Assembly (NCBI GenBank): GCA_020086605.1
Contig: JACBWW010000003.1
Span: forward strand, 52,764,334 to 52,828,333
From: Lanius collurio
Lineage: Eukaryota > Chordata > Aves > Passeriformes > Laniidae
Length of the DNA: 64,000 nt
Direction of reading: 5' to 3'
Positions within the stretch are counted from its first letter, which is position 1, and each line of letters starts with the position of its first letter. Made by a program: the position numbers and the translations under genes. Below the pieces are notes generated by a model, which did no database searches, was not told where the DNA came from, and saw only the letters and a list, made by a program, of their open reading frames with translations. Shown here in pieces: positions 40,401 to 54,960 of this stretch.

Positions 40401-42456
40401 AAAACAGTTTGAAATAGAAAAAACTGCAATAGAAGAATGCATTAATAGTCAAGGTCTTTGGGCTGCTTGATATTCAAACTACTGATTTGAGTATTTTTAT
40501 ATAAAATTAAATTAGGAAATAGTTTCTGAAAGTTCTATCGCCAAGCAGAGTGGCAGGACTTGAAAACATTGACGTGATCTTGCTGTAAGTCATTCTGCAT
40601 TCTCCTCCCCATCCTGCAGTGTGTACAAATCACTATCCCCATCCACACACACAGCTCTGTGGTGCTGTCAGCAAGTAGCAGTAAGAGTAAGTTATGCAGA
40701 GGAAATAATGGTACATACCATACCTCAAACTATGGTCAGTTAACAGCTACATGAAATAAGTCAGGACAGGAACCATCAAAGAAAATGTCTTCCTCTCTGC
40801 AGAGTGCTATACAGACAAGATGAATTTTAAAAAATATTATTCAAATTCCAACTGTGAATTGCATTTCTTGAGAGAAAGAAAGAGAACAGATTTCTATTCT
40901 TGGTAGACTGGCAAAATACTAGAACAACTAAAAGGCTTGAAGCATATGTTTAATTGTATTTACAGCAAATGCAGGATAAAGTCCCCAAAATTACTTTGAT
41001 CCTTCAGACTGGATCATAACAGCATGTTCCCACAGGACTAGCTAACACCTCCATACTCTTTCTAGGCAAGTGACATGCTTGGGCATCTTCCTGTTCAATG
41101 AAAGCCACCTCACCAGCTCAGGCTTGATACAACCCACTGAACCCACTTCTACCCATTTCGCAAAACCTCTCAACTTCCTCTTGGAGTAGGACAGCTGATA
41201 AAAACAAGCCAGTGTACTTTCTCACTATTACTCCCAGCTGCCTTTATTCCTTAGTTTGACATTCCCTACAGCTCATTTTCTTTTCAGTCCAAGCAAGCTT
41301 TCCTTGCATAGAAAATCCACCTTGGAACACATCTGCTCTTTTTGATATGTAAAGCTCACTAAATACACTGCTTACAGTCAGCATGTAGAGATCCTCTCAA
41401 GTTCTCTCCTAGACACATTCTTAAAAGAAGTCAATTGCAACTTAAAACACAGCCATTCCTATGTACAGGTATAACAAAGAGACAAATAAAACAATCCAGT
41501 CTCTTGGTATTTTCCTGTTTAAAAACCATTATAATTGGCTTTCCTTTGGCTTTATGTATACACATAATTTCTTCATATCAATTCACAAAGCTAATACAGA
41601 TAGTTCTCCTATTCAATTGCTTTAATACACTCTAATAAAGAAGGCTGGAGCAGAAGGGAAAAGCTGTTGTTGTTACAACAAATATGAGTTTATCTCTCTT
41701 ACTTTTAAGCTTTTGTCTGCCTTTTCATTTTCTGCATGTAAATACTCCTTTGATACTAAAGGTTCATTTCCATTTTGCTATTCTCACACTCCATTCCCAT
41801 CACCTTTTTGCACTATTTCAGCTACATTTTTACAAAAAGCCCGAACACTGCCATCTTTACTTATGAAGTGTTATCCAAAACCAGCTGCAAATCATTCTCA
41901 CTTTTCTTTGAGGAACAACTGCTCTGTCAGAATGCTCAAGAAACTTTGATAAAAATCTATTAATTATCAGGTTTATTTTAATCCCAACTCTCAAGTTGCT
42001 AACACTTCCAAGCAAGGGAACTGGGGCAGTTGGTGTATTACACAAAGGCGACATGACCACATTTTGGTTTACAGGTATCTTGACACAAATAAGCAAACTA
42101 CAGCAAACCCCCTGGGGCCACCATTCTACTGGGGTTTTACCTGCTACACCATCCAATGGATGCTGCAGCAAGCAGGACACTTTGCTTAGGAACTGAAGAA
42201 CCCATTTACAACTTCTGAGTCACTTAAATGCAATTTATGGGAAAAGACTGATTTTCACAAAAAATTAGTGAGTAACTTACAAATTACTCTAAAAATCCTC
42301 TGAGATACCCAACTTCTAGGCACATAAAAACACAGTAGTGAAAACATGCTTGTGTTGTAACTGACACAGTTCATTAAACTGAATACCTGAAAGGCTGAGG
42401 TACAGTAAGAATCCAAACACTAGAATGATTTTTAAAAAATTGTTTCAGCACATACT

Positions 42457-42508
42457 TTAAAAAAACAAACAAAAAAAACCAACAACAACCAAACAACAAA
42501 ACAAAACT
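42457..42508. repeat. A-rich (CAA/CAAA) low-complexity block
   Basis: The sequence is ttaaaaaaacaaacaaaa, then aaccaacaacaaccaaac and aacaaaacaaaac. It resembles the block at 13864-13999, with a further short block at 60219-60260. Confidence 0.85.
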
Positions 42509-45500
42509 CATGGATACAGGCCCCTCCATCTCACCAGAACACTGTGCAACTACAGTTTAAAATGTGCTTAAACAAAGAATTCATGAGATGTTTTGCAAAA
42601 ATTCAGACTGTATCAGCTGAAGCACAGGAAAAACTTCATTAAAAGCTAGTACCTTATTGTAAAACAAATGTGTAACCCTTAAAATTTATACATTGAAAGC
42701 AGTTCTTGTGTCTAGTAAAATGGAAGGAATCTCACCTTATCATCTCTTTACTTGCATATTTCTGTGAGGGTGTAACTCTCATTGTACTGCCTTATAAACT
42801 TGGAATGAAAAACTATCATCTCCTTCAGTAAATACTTTAAACATTTCACAGGTTGAAACATTTAACATATTTGGGTTTTATCATTTGTTGCTTAATTCTG
42901 ATCACTGTTGTGCTTTTTTATGGCCAGATTACAGGTACCTTCTCATGCTAGGGTGAAATGTCATTTGAGATCTTCTCTGCCAACAAATTAACTACTCTCT
43001 GAGAGAGAGAGAGTAAATTTACAGTTTTATAAATGGAAAGTAAACCTAGAGATCTGTCTCACTGGAATAAATCTGGCCTCCGAGACATTGCTAAGGGACA
43101 TTCCCAATTTTCTACCCCATCCTTCCTCCACCTTTGTAAACTGCTCCCTTTGTCTGTAATAGCCCACACTTCCACAGCAGCTACCAAGAAACTCAAAGAA
43201 CTAGAAGAACCAGAAAAATTTGCACATTACCTTCACATTATTTAAGAAAGCCAAAAAAGGCATCTGAAAAACAGTAGGATTCCCTGTGCCTCGTGTTAAG
43301 TGTGACTAGATGATGGCCAACTCAATTTGCCATTGTCCTTTTCCTCAGTACACTGAGACTAGGAATTGTCAGAACTGGGTAAATTGCTGGCTTATTCTAA
43401 AGAAATGCTTAAAAATCCTGCTTCAATCTGCCCACTGCATGGAATAGTGAAGTTACCAGATTTCACCTTTTGTGGAATTGTATAAAAAAGTAACTGAAAA
43501 TCTGTTGGGTTTGTTTGGATTTTTTTACCATTGGTAATAATTAACTTATAAAAATGATATGGAAAAAAATTAGGAGCCATTAATTAATTACATTTAGAAA
43601 AACAACAAAATATTTCTTAAGATTTTACTTTTTCCCCCTTTTCAGTACCACAGTAAGAACCACAAGCTTTATTTATTTTGGAATGACTTACAATCCATTT
43701 TTCTCTAACTGGTTATAATATTGTCCAGTCTTCTAATAGATGTGAAGTATCCTTTTTTCAATAACAAATTACACAATCTATTAGCGAGTCAGCTATTTCT
43801 GTTTCTTTTTCAGCTTCCATGAAAGCCAGCCAGCTATAGTATTTTACTGAAATGTATTTTCTTTTCACTTCTAAAGAAAACAATATACCTACCATAAGCA
43901 GCAGACAGAGCAGACTTCACATACACTGACTCTGGTAACTGTTCAGGTTTTGTTCTCCAGTTGGTTTTACAATGGCACATTTAAAAATCTCAAAATTTTT
44001 ACAAGCCATTTTTCTGTTGGGGAGGAGGGAGAGCACTATTTACGTGCCCAGTTTTCAGATAAATTATGTTTAAAATAAAATCTGGCCTGAAACATCAGAA
44101 TACTAGCAAGTATGGTGTGCCAAAAACGTATACTACGATCTGACGGCACCTCAAACAGATACTAGTCATTAACTTCATATGTGTCCTGCAGTGACAATAT
44201 TTTGTATAAACAGCTCTCTTGCTGAAGAAAATAATCTTGTTTTGTTGAGTAGAAGCAAACATCTTTCCTGGTATGTAGACAGATCACCTTAAAGAATATC
44301 TACAGAGTATACTAAGTTTTTGTACTCTGTATGTTATACGTAGTTTTTGTGAAATACTGCCTACCACAATGGAATAAACAATGATAAAGTACTTTTAGTC
44401 ATTTTTTAAAAGCATACATAGCATGTTCCTCTGACGAAACAGGGAGCAGTCTGATATGCTTTGGCTCTTCACATGAAGATCTACCTAAAGCTCAAGTAAT
44501 TCTACATTTCATATCCAGTTCCCTCATTTTTAGAAAAGGAGAGCCATGGTTCATATGGAAAAGATTAGTCCATTAGACCTGGGGGGGGAAAAAAAAAGCT
44601 TAAAAATGTTTTTTTGAACAGAAGACACAAACTGGAAATAGAAATTGCAATTACAGAAAATCACCACGTTCTAGAACAGATGCCTATATTTTAATTTTGT
44701 AGTGTTTGTAGTGTTATCAGATTAGGTGGCACGAGGCAAAAGATTACCATCCTCTTCCCACATAAAACACAGTTTATTACCAATTTATGGTGAAATACAT
44801 TCTTTGCTGTCAGATGTTCAGCAATCGTGTTTGTGGGAGCCACAGAAAAGCCTACATGAAACACCGTATCTGGCATGAGTAAGGGAACACATATATTAGG
44901 TTTCCATATGGAAGTTCTCTCTTAGGTTAACAGCAGGAGTTATTTTAAAAAATTACACATTTCCCTCAGTGTCAAAAACTTGCAGGCCTCAGGGTCTCTT
45001 GTGGAGGTAAAATAATCACTTAGCACACAGTTCATCAAATTTCTCAAATGCTGGTTTTATGCATTGAATAAAATCCTTTGATTTTAACAATGTAGAAAAT
45101 AAATTTACCCATTTTAGCCCTATCTTTACCAAAAGAGACCATACTAAAACCAAACTCCTGCCTTATAACTTCTACTTTTCATCACCACTTCACTCCCAGT
45201 AACACCAAATTACAACTCCCACTACAGTAAATACATCGTTTCTTCATGTATAAATTCTCTTCTCTCTAGGTCCACTCTTAGCCAATTTAATGCCCATATT
45301 TCTTGCCATTGTCCCTGCTACTTAAGCTTTACCCGTTTACTTATGCAACTCACTGAGTAAATACAAAACTATTAATTATCATCTTATAAAAGTGGTATTC
45401 TATCATCTTCTGTATTTCTCACTGATATTTTTTGCCAATCCTTCTTTGCCTATTTACCACTGGGGACTAGATCTAATTCATCTAAATTTTTCTCAAAAAA

Positions 45501-47025
45501 CATATTAAAGACATTCTTTTCCCAGTTAAAATTCTTAGTAAGCATTACTTTGTCATCCATTTACTACTTGCAATTAATAATCCACTTGTACCAGTTACAT
45601 CCTGGGACTTGAACAGCTCTATTCCTCAGCAGAATGGGCCTGTAATACTATTTCACTGTTATGGTATCAAGTAATTACTACACAGTCTCCATTATAAAGA
45701 ATCATATTACATTCATTACATTTGTAAAAATTACTTATTATCAATAAATATAAGGACACCTACTTTTACACAGCAGTTTCCTAAATAATGAAAATTTATT
45801 AATTTAAAAAATAAATTCATAAAATGTAATCTTCAAATTAATATTGAACTGCAGTGAGATTACTAGTGTTACTCTTCTTGGGTGTAAAGTCTAATTAACT
45901 TGCACTAGAAGTAGTCAGTTCAATTTAAAAAATAAAAATAAAATCTCTTCCTTCAGGGCTGAATCATTAAATGCTAAAAACTTCATTTCCAGCCCACTGT
46001 GAAGGGAAACAGTAAATAGGTGTTTCAAATAGGTCAGCTAGATTATTTTCTGTAAAGCCAATAACACTGCATGTAAGAGCTATGTTTTCTTGGGCATTAT
46101 TATTTTACGAACTCTTCTGTAGAAGAAGCAAAGCAAATACATTTATCTTTCAATGAAACATCTAGCTTTTAAAAGAAGTCTCTTCACATTTCTGGGGCTT
46201 TCTACATATCTTAAAAATAATTGTGTAAAGCAACCAGGAGGCCCTACTACATAGCAGGATGCCAATTTAAAAGAAGGAAACAACATGTTCTTTGGCCAGA
46301 TTCCAAATCAACTTGATGTCCAGGCCAGGAACAAAGAACCACCATGCTCTCAGATAACAATTTAATAAAATTTGTGGCATCTGAAGTGGCAATCTTTACC
46401 TCAGCATGATATTCACAGGCATCAAATTTAATAAAATGGCCCCAATAAAAGTTAATCAAAAGTGTTTAAATGTATTGGCAATAAAACAAGTTTTATGGCA
46501 GCAGAGTCAGTTCTCTTCTGTGTGACAAATGAACTGAGCACTGAAAATGGGTGATGCGTCACTACCATTTCAACAATGAAAAATGCAGGCACATCTGGCA
46601 GGAGAGAAACTCCACACAGGAAGAGCACAGGATGAGTAGAACACCCAGAGCACCATGCATGTTGTACTACACAGAAGAGAAAAACAACAAAGGGGTTTGC
46701 TTCTCTTCAGGACGACAATAACTCTACCCAGGCTACAGCAACAGGTACTCCAGTAATGTCTACTCTTTAATTGCATGCCAAATGCAGACAAGTACCAAAC
46801 ACTGCAACAGCCACAGTCAGAAGGTGTGCAGGAATTCTTACAAGGGACTAATTCTGTTCCACTCTCTACCATGCCAGTTTCAACACTTGCCAGTAAGAGC
46901 GTCTGAAATTTGTAACATACAAATTGTGACCCTAGTTAACTTTCTTGGAGTTGGATGATGATCTAGACTGAGGTGGTCAATGTTACATGTATGCATACAT
47001 TACAGCAGTTTCATAGAATCATTTT

Positions 47026-47098
47026 CCACAGCAGAGGGGTTAGAACTAGGTGATCTTTAAGGTCGCTTCCAATCCAGGCAAACATTCTGTGATTCTAC
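47026..47098 (+). mobile_element. CR1 LINE 3'-end fragment
   Basis: The plus strand reads gcagaggggttagaactagg, tgatctttaaggtcgcttcc, aatccaggcaaacattctgt and gattctac. This is a CR1 3' terminus ending in the 8-mer repeat 'attctgtg/attctac'. It is about 70 bp long, so strongly 5'-truncated. Confidence 0.85.
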
Positions 47099-47187
47099 AA
47101 TTTTTAAAAACAGCATCAGCAGCTGCACTTAGCTCAAAACCTCTCTACTTGTCATTTGAAATTAAAACTGCCAAATTATTTTCACAG

Positions 47188-47432
47188 GCAACAAGCAACA
47201 GGACAAGAGGAAATGGCCTCCAGCTGAGTCACAGAAGGTTCAGGTTGGACATCAGGATCAATTTCTTCACCGAAAGGGCAGTCAGGCATTGGCATAGGCT
47301 TCTTAGGAAAGTGAAGGAGTCACATCCCTGAAAGTGTTAAAGGAATGCCTGGACATGGCACTACATGCTATGGTGTTCAGTCAAAGGCTAGACTCAATGA
47401 TTTGGAGTCTTTTCCAACCTTAATGATTCTAA
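47188..47432 (+). mobile_element. CR1 LINE 3'UTR fragment, second subfamily
   Basis: This is about 245 bp of CR1 3' sequence in plus orientation. It shows acaggacaagaggaaatggc, ttcaggttggacatcagg, tttcttcaccgaaagggcag, cattggcataggcttctt and the tail ggagtcttttccaacct followed by taatgattct. The tail 'ggtcttttccaacct' differs from the 'ggtcccttccaaccc' tail of the fragment 90 bp upstream, so the two are probably separate insertions from different subfamilies. Both are antisense to EIF3H. Confidence 0.9.
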
Positions 47433-50400
47433 CTTTTCTCCCTGGAAAAAATCCATTACCTTTTTCATCACAGCAACCACCCTTGTGCCACCTTAAAAAG
47501 CTTCTGAAATTGTCTTCTGTAACAAAGACAAGCTTTGTACATCTGTTTCAAAATATTTCACTTTAAGAAACTAGTTAAATTATGTTGAGCTCTAGTTGCT
47601 CTTTTTAAAGGAAGAAATACTTATGTATTATAAATATCATATATATACATACATAATACTTATGTATTACTTACATAAGAAGTCACTGTATGGCTTTCCT
47701 ACATGAGATGCAGATCAGAAATAAAAGACAAACAGGAGGTTTGGGGCAAAAAAGATGTAAGTAAAAAAAAAATCGTCTATCTTGAATACTTGACCTTATG
47801 ATTTTGCCTTGCAGCATTAGATGCACTGTAGCCTATTAAGAAGTAGAAAAAAAATGCTTCATCTTGTGAGGCAAAGCAGCTGAAATGAAAGATTAAAAGC
47901 AATTACCAGCTCTGTCAAGTCCACAGTACCTTAAGAGAAAATCCTGTTTACTTTTTTCTTTTTCTTCTACAAAGCTGAGGTCAAAAAACGTGTTCTAGTT
48001 ACTGAGCACATGACCATTATCATCTTTTTCTCACTACCTTTCACTGTCCAATGTGTTAAAATCAAAAGAAAATCACTGCTAATAAGAACTTATACATGTC
48101 ATACGGAAATCATGTTTCATGATGAGGGCAGGTATGTATGCCATTTTTATCCTTTTTTTTATTTTATACTTTTTTTACTTCAAACCAGAATATAAATTGT
48201 CATTGTTCAAAAAAATGCTGAAGTACTTCTCTACCTTATGATTTACTACTTTGAGTCACTTTTCTGAAGATAGCTTTACACATATACTACTACAAAGGAT
48301 GCAGCCTGTAGCACTGTTTCCCTAAAACACAAATTCATTTTCATATGTCTCTTCAACCAATTACTTGAGGTATCCTTTCCCAGGACATGCTAACTTCTAC
48401 TTACTCCTGTTTTCCTAACCAGTATGGACAAGCAGGAATTTCACAGAGACATGCTTAAAACACTAAAAAAATAGCTCTGGTTATTTAATTCATAACACTA
48501 AAAAAAAGACCAGTAGGAAAAAACTAACTGAAAGTTTGCTTTGGGTAACAGAGAGGTGTGTCCATACACTAAAAGAGAAATGCAATTTTATTTAATGCTC
48601 ATACATTCTAACAGAGACAAAGCCATGACTTTATGGGAGCATTGTTAGTTATTTTCTAGTTCACCCAGAATTCCCTAACCATCACCAAGAAGACATATTC
48701 AGCTCCAAGCATGGCAACTCAGGCATTACAAGATTACTGCTTTATGATTTCTCCAAGTGACAAGAACAAAAGGGAACATGCGAGGAAGCTTTATGACACC
48801 TGTATTTTGAGAGGAGTGGGAAGAAAGTCAAGACTTTAACTATTTTCATGATAAAACTCTGCTCTTCAGCATCTAAAAGAGACAGACAATTTGCAGTGCT
48901 TATAACTCAGTTAAAAGAACTTCATTTCCCTTTTCAACAGTTCCCTACAGCTGCCACCTGTAAGACCACAGTTCAAAGGACAAAAGGGAAAAAAAGCACA
49001 GGAAAGGAACGAACACAACTGAAGAGCTGAAGTAACAAAAGAAGAGAGAATCAATTATTGCCTTTTGCATAGGCAAATTCAGTGTTGTGATGCTAGACAT
49101 TCCAAAATTAGCATGAGACGAACTTCAAACATTTCTCCCACAACTACTCAGGCATCCCAAGGAAGTTACTTCAATTCTTCTATGCATCAGCTTCTTTAAC
49201 CATAAACTAGTGATAGTTTTTACCTCACAGATAGGTTATAAGGCAATTAACTGATCATAAAGCATGCCCAAGATCGTCAAATGAAAGGTGCCATGCAAGT
49301 GCAGGGTATTAATCTCACACTCCAGGTACAAATCATTCTCTTATCCCACCTTTTACCTAGTGTTGGCAGCTTTACAACCATTAAAACTCTCTACAGCCTA
49401 TGCTGGCTCGACTCCGTGCAGCAGACATCTTAGACACAGTGCACTTTTGTGGTTCAGCTACCTACACTTTCCTACAAAAAACAGGGCATTTGGTTCAAGA
49501 CATCTGCAGCTTCAGGTAGACGGCCCAAACACACAACCTGCAAGCTGGATATAGACCGTGTTTTTGGCTGAAGTACTACGAGATCCATGAAACTTCTGTC
49601 AGCTGCACGTAACATATGTTGCTGGATACCATCTAACGAGCATAAAAGCTGTAAGCATAGAAGCAGCAAAAGGACCACCAGCCATCCTTGCAAGTTTAAC
49701 TTTTAATTGCATATTTTTCAAAACACGCACTGGTTTTATTACCAGTTAGAATGCTTACACTTCATTCATCATAATGTTATTTAAATAATATATTAGATGA
49801 AGACTTCCTTCTAAATTAATAAAACAACTTTAAGTTTGGAACAGGAAGTAATATAAACACTGGAAAATTCACACTCAGGATCACCAGTGATACAGATCCA
49901 GCAGAGGTAGCAAAAAGGACAGTGCAGCAAAGAGATAGTGCTTTTATCAGCCTGGTCTGCAGGTCAGAAGATCAAGTAGAAAAAAGGTTTCCAAGCAGGA
50001 AGTGCAGGGGAAAAAGAGAAGCAGTGCAAGCAAGGGCAGATCTGTTCTATGTTAACAGGACAAGCTGGGGGAAGGAAAGAAAAAGATCAAGGCAAAAGAC
50101 GAAGAGAACTATAAATCAAATATAACCCTAATGCCATAATCTGGATGGGGAATGGGAGAGACTTTAAAAAAGAGGTGACAGTAAAAATAATTTACCACAG
50201 AGTGATATTCCAGACAAAAAGATGGAATAAGGCGCAAAACACTTTAGAAAGCTAAAGAAAATACAGCATTTGCAAGGTTCCAGATAGGACAGAAGAGCAG
50301 CAGTTTCAGAGTCTGCATGTGTGGATGACATGATGACAACAAAGCCATTTCAAAGATAGCCTGGGACACCATGAAGGAAATGCAAAACAAACCATAATGA

Positions 50401-51081
50401 TGATCAAAGTTACACAGCACTGGCTAAATCCACTTTAGTCCTGCATTCACCATAGCTTCAAGTTATGATTTACTAGTATAAACAAAGCATTTTTTTTCCT
50501 TCCACAGCTCAGAAGTGCTTTGCAGTTCCCCAAGCCTGAAACCAAGATCCCTTTCCATTCTTTTCTTCCAAGTCTCTTTTGAGTAATTTTCCCTTTCCAC
50601 AGAGCCAACAGCAATAGCATTTTATAGATGTTCAGTGCACTGTACACCTCTCTTCTACACAGAGACAAAAAGAAGCACACACATATCTTTACAGAAGTTC
50701 TGACAGGAGAAAACCATTCTAGGAAGAAAAATATCAACAGCACTTCTAAACAGTTAAAACTTTAAATTAAAAGACTGCTGATGTATTTAGAAACACCTGA
50801 TCAAGTATGTTCTTCATGTCCTGCTATATTAATTCTATTCCTACATAACAAAATGCAGGGCGGGCAGGGTGGTTTTAAAGTATAAGAGTTTGATTGGATA
50901 TATAGACAAAACACATTTAGCATTAGCAAATAAATTTTATGAAACTTCTAGTTATTTGTCCATGTCTACAGTTCATTTATCACTTTTAGCCACATCTTGA
51001 TAAAATCAGAATGGTGGCCTTGTGTTAATCAAGATGACAGTGATCTTTGATAAGACTGGAAGGTGTATTATTTTACTCCTT
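47433..51081 (-). other. EIF3H: EIF3H intron between CR1 insertions
   Basis: No gene is visible. There is an AT-rich block with a repeated atacttatgtatta (about 47628 and 47657) and a hairpin (cttatgta/tacataag) at 47659-47679. The remainder is unremarkable intron sequence. Confidence 0.7.
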
Positions 51082-51342
51082 TACAGAATTACAGAATAAG
51101 CTGAGTTGGAAGGGACCCACAAGGATCATCCAGTCCAACTCCTGGCCCCGCACAGCACATCCCCAAAGCCACACCATGTGCCTCAGAGTATTGTCCGAAC
51201 AGTTCTCAAACACTGTCACTGCTGTGACCACTTCCCTGGGAAGCCTGTTGCTGTTCCTCCACCCTCTGGGTGAAGAACTTCTTTCCTGATATCCAACCTA
51301 AACTTCCCCTAACACAACTTCAGGCCATTCCATTGGGTCCTT

Positions 51343-53753
51343 TCACTGGTCACCACAGACAAGAGACCAGGGTCTGGATCTCCTCTTCCCCCCATGAGGA
51401 TCTTTTGGCCTGCAATGAGGTCTGTTCTCAGTCTTCCTCTTCTCCAGGCTGAAGAGACCAAGTGACCTCAGCTGCTCCTCATACAGCTTCCCCTCCAGGC
51501 CCTTCAACATCTTCTTTGCCCTCCTTTGGATGCCATCTAATAGCTTAATATCTCTTATATTGTGGTGCCCAGAACTGTACCCAGGACTTGAGGTGAGGCT
51601 GTCCCAGTGCAGAGCAGAGTGGGACAATCCCCTCCCTTGCCTGGCTGGTGATGCTGTGCCGGATGCCCCCCAGGACACGGGTGGTCCTCCTGGCTGCCAG
51701 GGCACTGCTGACTCATGTTCAATTTGCCATTGACCAGGACCCCCATGTCTTTCCATGGCACTGCTCTCCAGCCTCTCATTCCCCAGTATTTCCTCACATT
51801 CTGGGATGCCTCATCCCAGGTACAGAATCTGACACTTTCCCTTATTCAACTTCATACTGTTTGGAATTGCCCAGTCCTCTGATTCGCCAAGGTCTCTCTG
51901 CAGGATCTCCCTGCTTTCAAGGGAGTCAACAGCTCTTCCCAGTTTTGCATCATCTGTCAGCTTGCTCAGTATCCCTTGCAGTCCTGCGTCCAAGTCATTC
52001 ATGAAGATGTTGAACAGCACAGGGTCTGAGATGAAGCCCTACAGAACCCCACTAGTGACAGGTTGCCACTCTGATGTCACTCCATTCACTACAACCCTTT
52101 GTGCCCAGCCCATCAGCCAGTTGCTCACCCATCCCACGATACGTTTATCTGGCTGCGTGCTGTCCAGAAGGATCCTGTGAGACAGCATCAAAAGCTTTAC
52201 TGAAATCCAAAAAGGTTACATTGACCGGCTTCCCTTCATCAACTAGATGGGCTACCTTGACACAAAAAGAAATCAGGTTTGATACCAAGACTTTCCTATC
52301 ATGAAGCCCTGCTGGATGTGACCTACAACTGCACTGTCTTCCAGGTGTTTTTCAATATTTCTCAGAATAATCTTCCCCTTAACTTTACCAGGCACTGAAG
52401 TGAAATTGACAGGCCTGTAGTTTCTGGGCTCCTCCTTCTTGCTCTTCTTGAAAATCGGGACAATGTTTGCCAGCTCCAGTCAGCTGGGACCTCTCTGGAT
52501 TCCCAAAACAGCTCAAAAATCAAGAGAGGTTCTGTGATGACATCAGCCACCTCCTTGGGGATTCTTGGATGAATCTCACCAGGTCCCACAGATTTATAGG
52601 GAACCAGCTAGAGCAGCAAATCCTGCACAGTTCCAGGGTTGACTAGAAGTTGATCATTCTCTCAGTCATGGTCTTCCAGCTCAGGGCACTCCTTGGCCCC
52701 TCCTCCGTGTTAAAGACAGAGGCAAAGAATGTGTTAAACCCCTCTCCCTTGTTTCTGTCCCTGTTTGTGAGGTGACCATCCTCATCCTGTAACAGGACAG
52801 CATTATTTCTACACTGCCTTTTGCCACTAACAGATTTGAAAAAACTGTTTTTATTGTGCTCCATAGCTCTGCCCAGCTTCAACTCCAACTGAGCTTTGGC
52901 CGCACAAATTCTACACTTACAGTGGCAAGCAGCATCTCTGTATTCTTCCCATGTGCTTCCATGGGGCATGCACCTTCCTTTTTTGCCTTATTTCCAAGAG
53001 AAGAGAAGATCCCTGCTCAGCCAAGCTGGCCTTCTGCCTCACCTCCTTGACTTCCAAAATTTGGGAATTGCCTGCTCCCGTGCCGTTAGGAGCTGATATT
53101 TAAAAAGTGACCAGCAGTGATGGACTCCAGCACCTGCAAAAACATTTTCCCAGGGGACTTTACTCACTAATTCTCTGAGCAGCCTGAAGACTGCCCTCCT
53201 AATGTCCAGAGCTGAGGTTTTGCTAGCACTTTTCTTCCTGTCAACAGAGATTTTAAACTTTATCACTTTGTGGTCAATGTGGCCAAGACAGTCACCAATC
53301 TCTGCTTTGCTCATGAGATCCACTCTGTTGACAAGCAGCAGATCAAGGAGGGAATCTTTCCCAGTCAGCTTCCTCAGGTCCTCTTCCATAAAGCTGTCAT
53401 CCAGGTTTTTTAGCAATCTTCTGGCCCAGGTTGTACCAGCTGTGTGATGCTCCCAGTTAATTTCTAGCAAATTGAAGTCCTCCATAAGGACAAGGGCAGT
53501 TGACCTGGAAGTGTCTCTCAGTTCCTCAAAGAACAAATTCATGAGCATCATTGTCCTGGTTGGGAGATCTGCAGCAGACTCCTACAATGACATCTGCATT
53601 ACTTGTTGGGCCATTGATTCTCACCCAGAGACTCTGAACTGGGCCACTGACAACTGTCAGCTCCATACATTCAAACCCTTCTATTACACACAATGACAAC
53701 CCCCAGCTCCTTCTGCCCTGCCTGTTCCTCCTGAAGAACCTGTAACCATCCAA
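51343..53753 (-). pseudogene. CR1 ORF2 remnant (endonuclease and reverse transcriptase)
   Basis: Minus-strand frames read the apurinic-type endonuclease (53039-53551) with EDFNLLEINWE in place of the usual GDFN motif, and 'GHIDHKVIKF' where active copies have SDH. Downstream is the RT palm segment MLFNIFMNDLD followed by SKLTDDAKLG (51811-52020). There the catalytic (Y/F)xDD appears as LTDD at 51949-51960: both aspartates are kept but the aromatic residue is lost. The RT tail 'GLEGKLYEEQLRSLGLFSLE' lies in 51343-51756. At least three frame changes separate these pieces, so the enzyme cannot be made from this copy. Confidence 0.85.
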
Positions 53754-54199
53754 CAGGGCAATCTAGACACAGGACTGATCCCATCAGGTTTCACTTATGC
53801 CAGTAATGTTAAATCTCTGGGACTGGGCCAAAGCTTACTTGTTCCTCACACTGCATGAATTAACGTAGAAACATTTTGGGTGTGGTAGATTGTAGCCACA
53901 GCCTACACCTGGTAAAGCAGATTGGGGGATCCATTAGTACTCCTTTCCTCAAGTTTTGGCACACAGTCCCACCACTCATGACTGTACCCTTTCTCCCTTT
54001 CAAGCTAGTTTAAAGCTCTAGCAATGAGCCCTACTAGCTCCTCTGCTAGAGCTCTTTTTCCCCTTTGAGACAGATGCGCCCTGGCAGGTGTTAGACTGGG
54101 TGCTGAGTAGATCGTCCTGTGATCAAAATCCCCAACATTTTTTCACTGACACCAACCTCAGAGCCATGCATTGACCTGATGGATCTGCCTATTCCTATC

Positions 54200-54960
54200 A
54201 GTATTCTTCCTTGTTACCAGAAGGATCAAGGAAATCACTGTCTGTGCTCCTGATCCTTCTACCAATCGCCCCAGGGCCCTGAAGTCTCTTTTGATTGCCC
54301 TCAGACTTCTCCATCATTTCATCACGGCCAGCTTGAAAAACCAAAGTGGATAGTAATCACAGGGCTTTACTACACTGGAGAGCTTCCCAGTAATGTCCCT
54401 TACCCAAGCCCCTGGGGGTCAGTGAGTGGGGTACATTCTGCATACTGGGTCCTTTGTTCCCCTTAGAAGGGAGTCTCCTATTGCAACTTCCCCACCTCTG
54501 TTAACCGAGGAGGTCGTGATGCAGGAGGTGGTGTTGCTTTAGGAGGCCCCACTATCCCAGAAAGACCTTCGTTCACCTCATCAGTTGTCTGGCCTTCTAG
54601 GTACAGAGCTTCACAACTTTGTAGAAGGTGCCAGTCCTACTTGGCAAATTCCAAGGAGGAGAAACTTTCCTCCTGCTACGTGCAGTGACCTGCTACCAGC
54701 CTTCATCGTGAACGGACCCCTTGACTAACAGTCCCTTGACTAATTACCCTGCAGTGTTCTGAATCCACTTGCTTTTCCTATACAGTGGAGATTTTAGACT
54801 CCCAAGAGTCTTGAGACTGTAGCATCTCTGAAAATAACCAGTCTCTTGCTCCTTTGCTGAAACACCATGTAGCCTATTCGCTTCCTCCTGTAGCTCCTTC
54901 ACCGGGTGACAAAGTTCTTCAACCACAGCACACCTTCTGCAAAAGAACTGCTGGCCCCAG
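54200..54960 (-). pseudogene. CR1 ORF1 remnant
   Basis: The minus strand encodes a Cys-containing motif followed by a coiled-coil-like stretch (CRRCAVVEELCHPVKELQEE near 54890-54940). Further on is a degraded segment around 54260-54500 whose order resembles the esterase-like domain of CR1 ORF1 (a GNCNRRLPSKGN block where a GDS-type motif is expected, then a PRGLGKG block). Stops and frame changes interrupt it. The assignment rests on family pattern and position upstream of the ORF2 remnant. Confidence 0.6.

Larger units (their letters stand above)
33651..47025 (-). other. EIF3H: EIF3H intron, central stretch
   Basis: This is long AT-rich intron sequence with no exon or gene I can support. 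It contains a 24-base A run at 34417-34440, an A-rich block at 42457-42508, small hairpins at 38036-38062 and 44301-44331, and an unexplained 168-codon open frame at 35195-35701 with no recognisable domain. Lower-copy old repeats may be hidden here that I cannot recognise by eye. Confidence 0.7.
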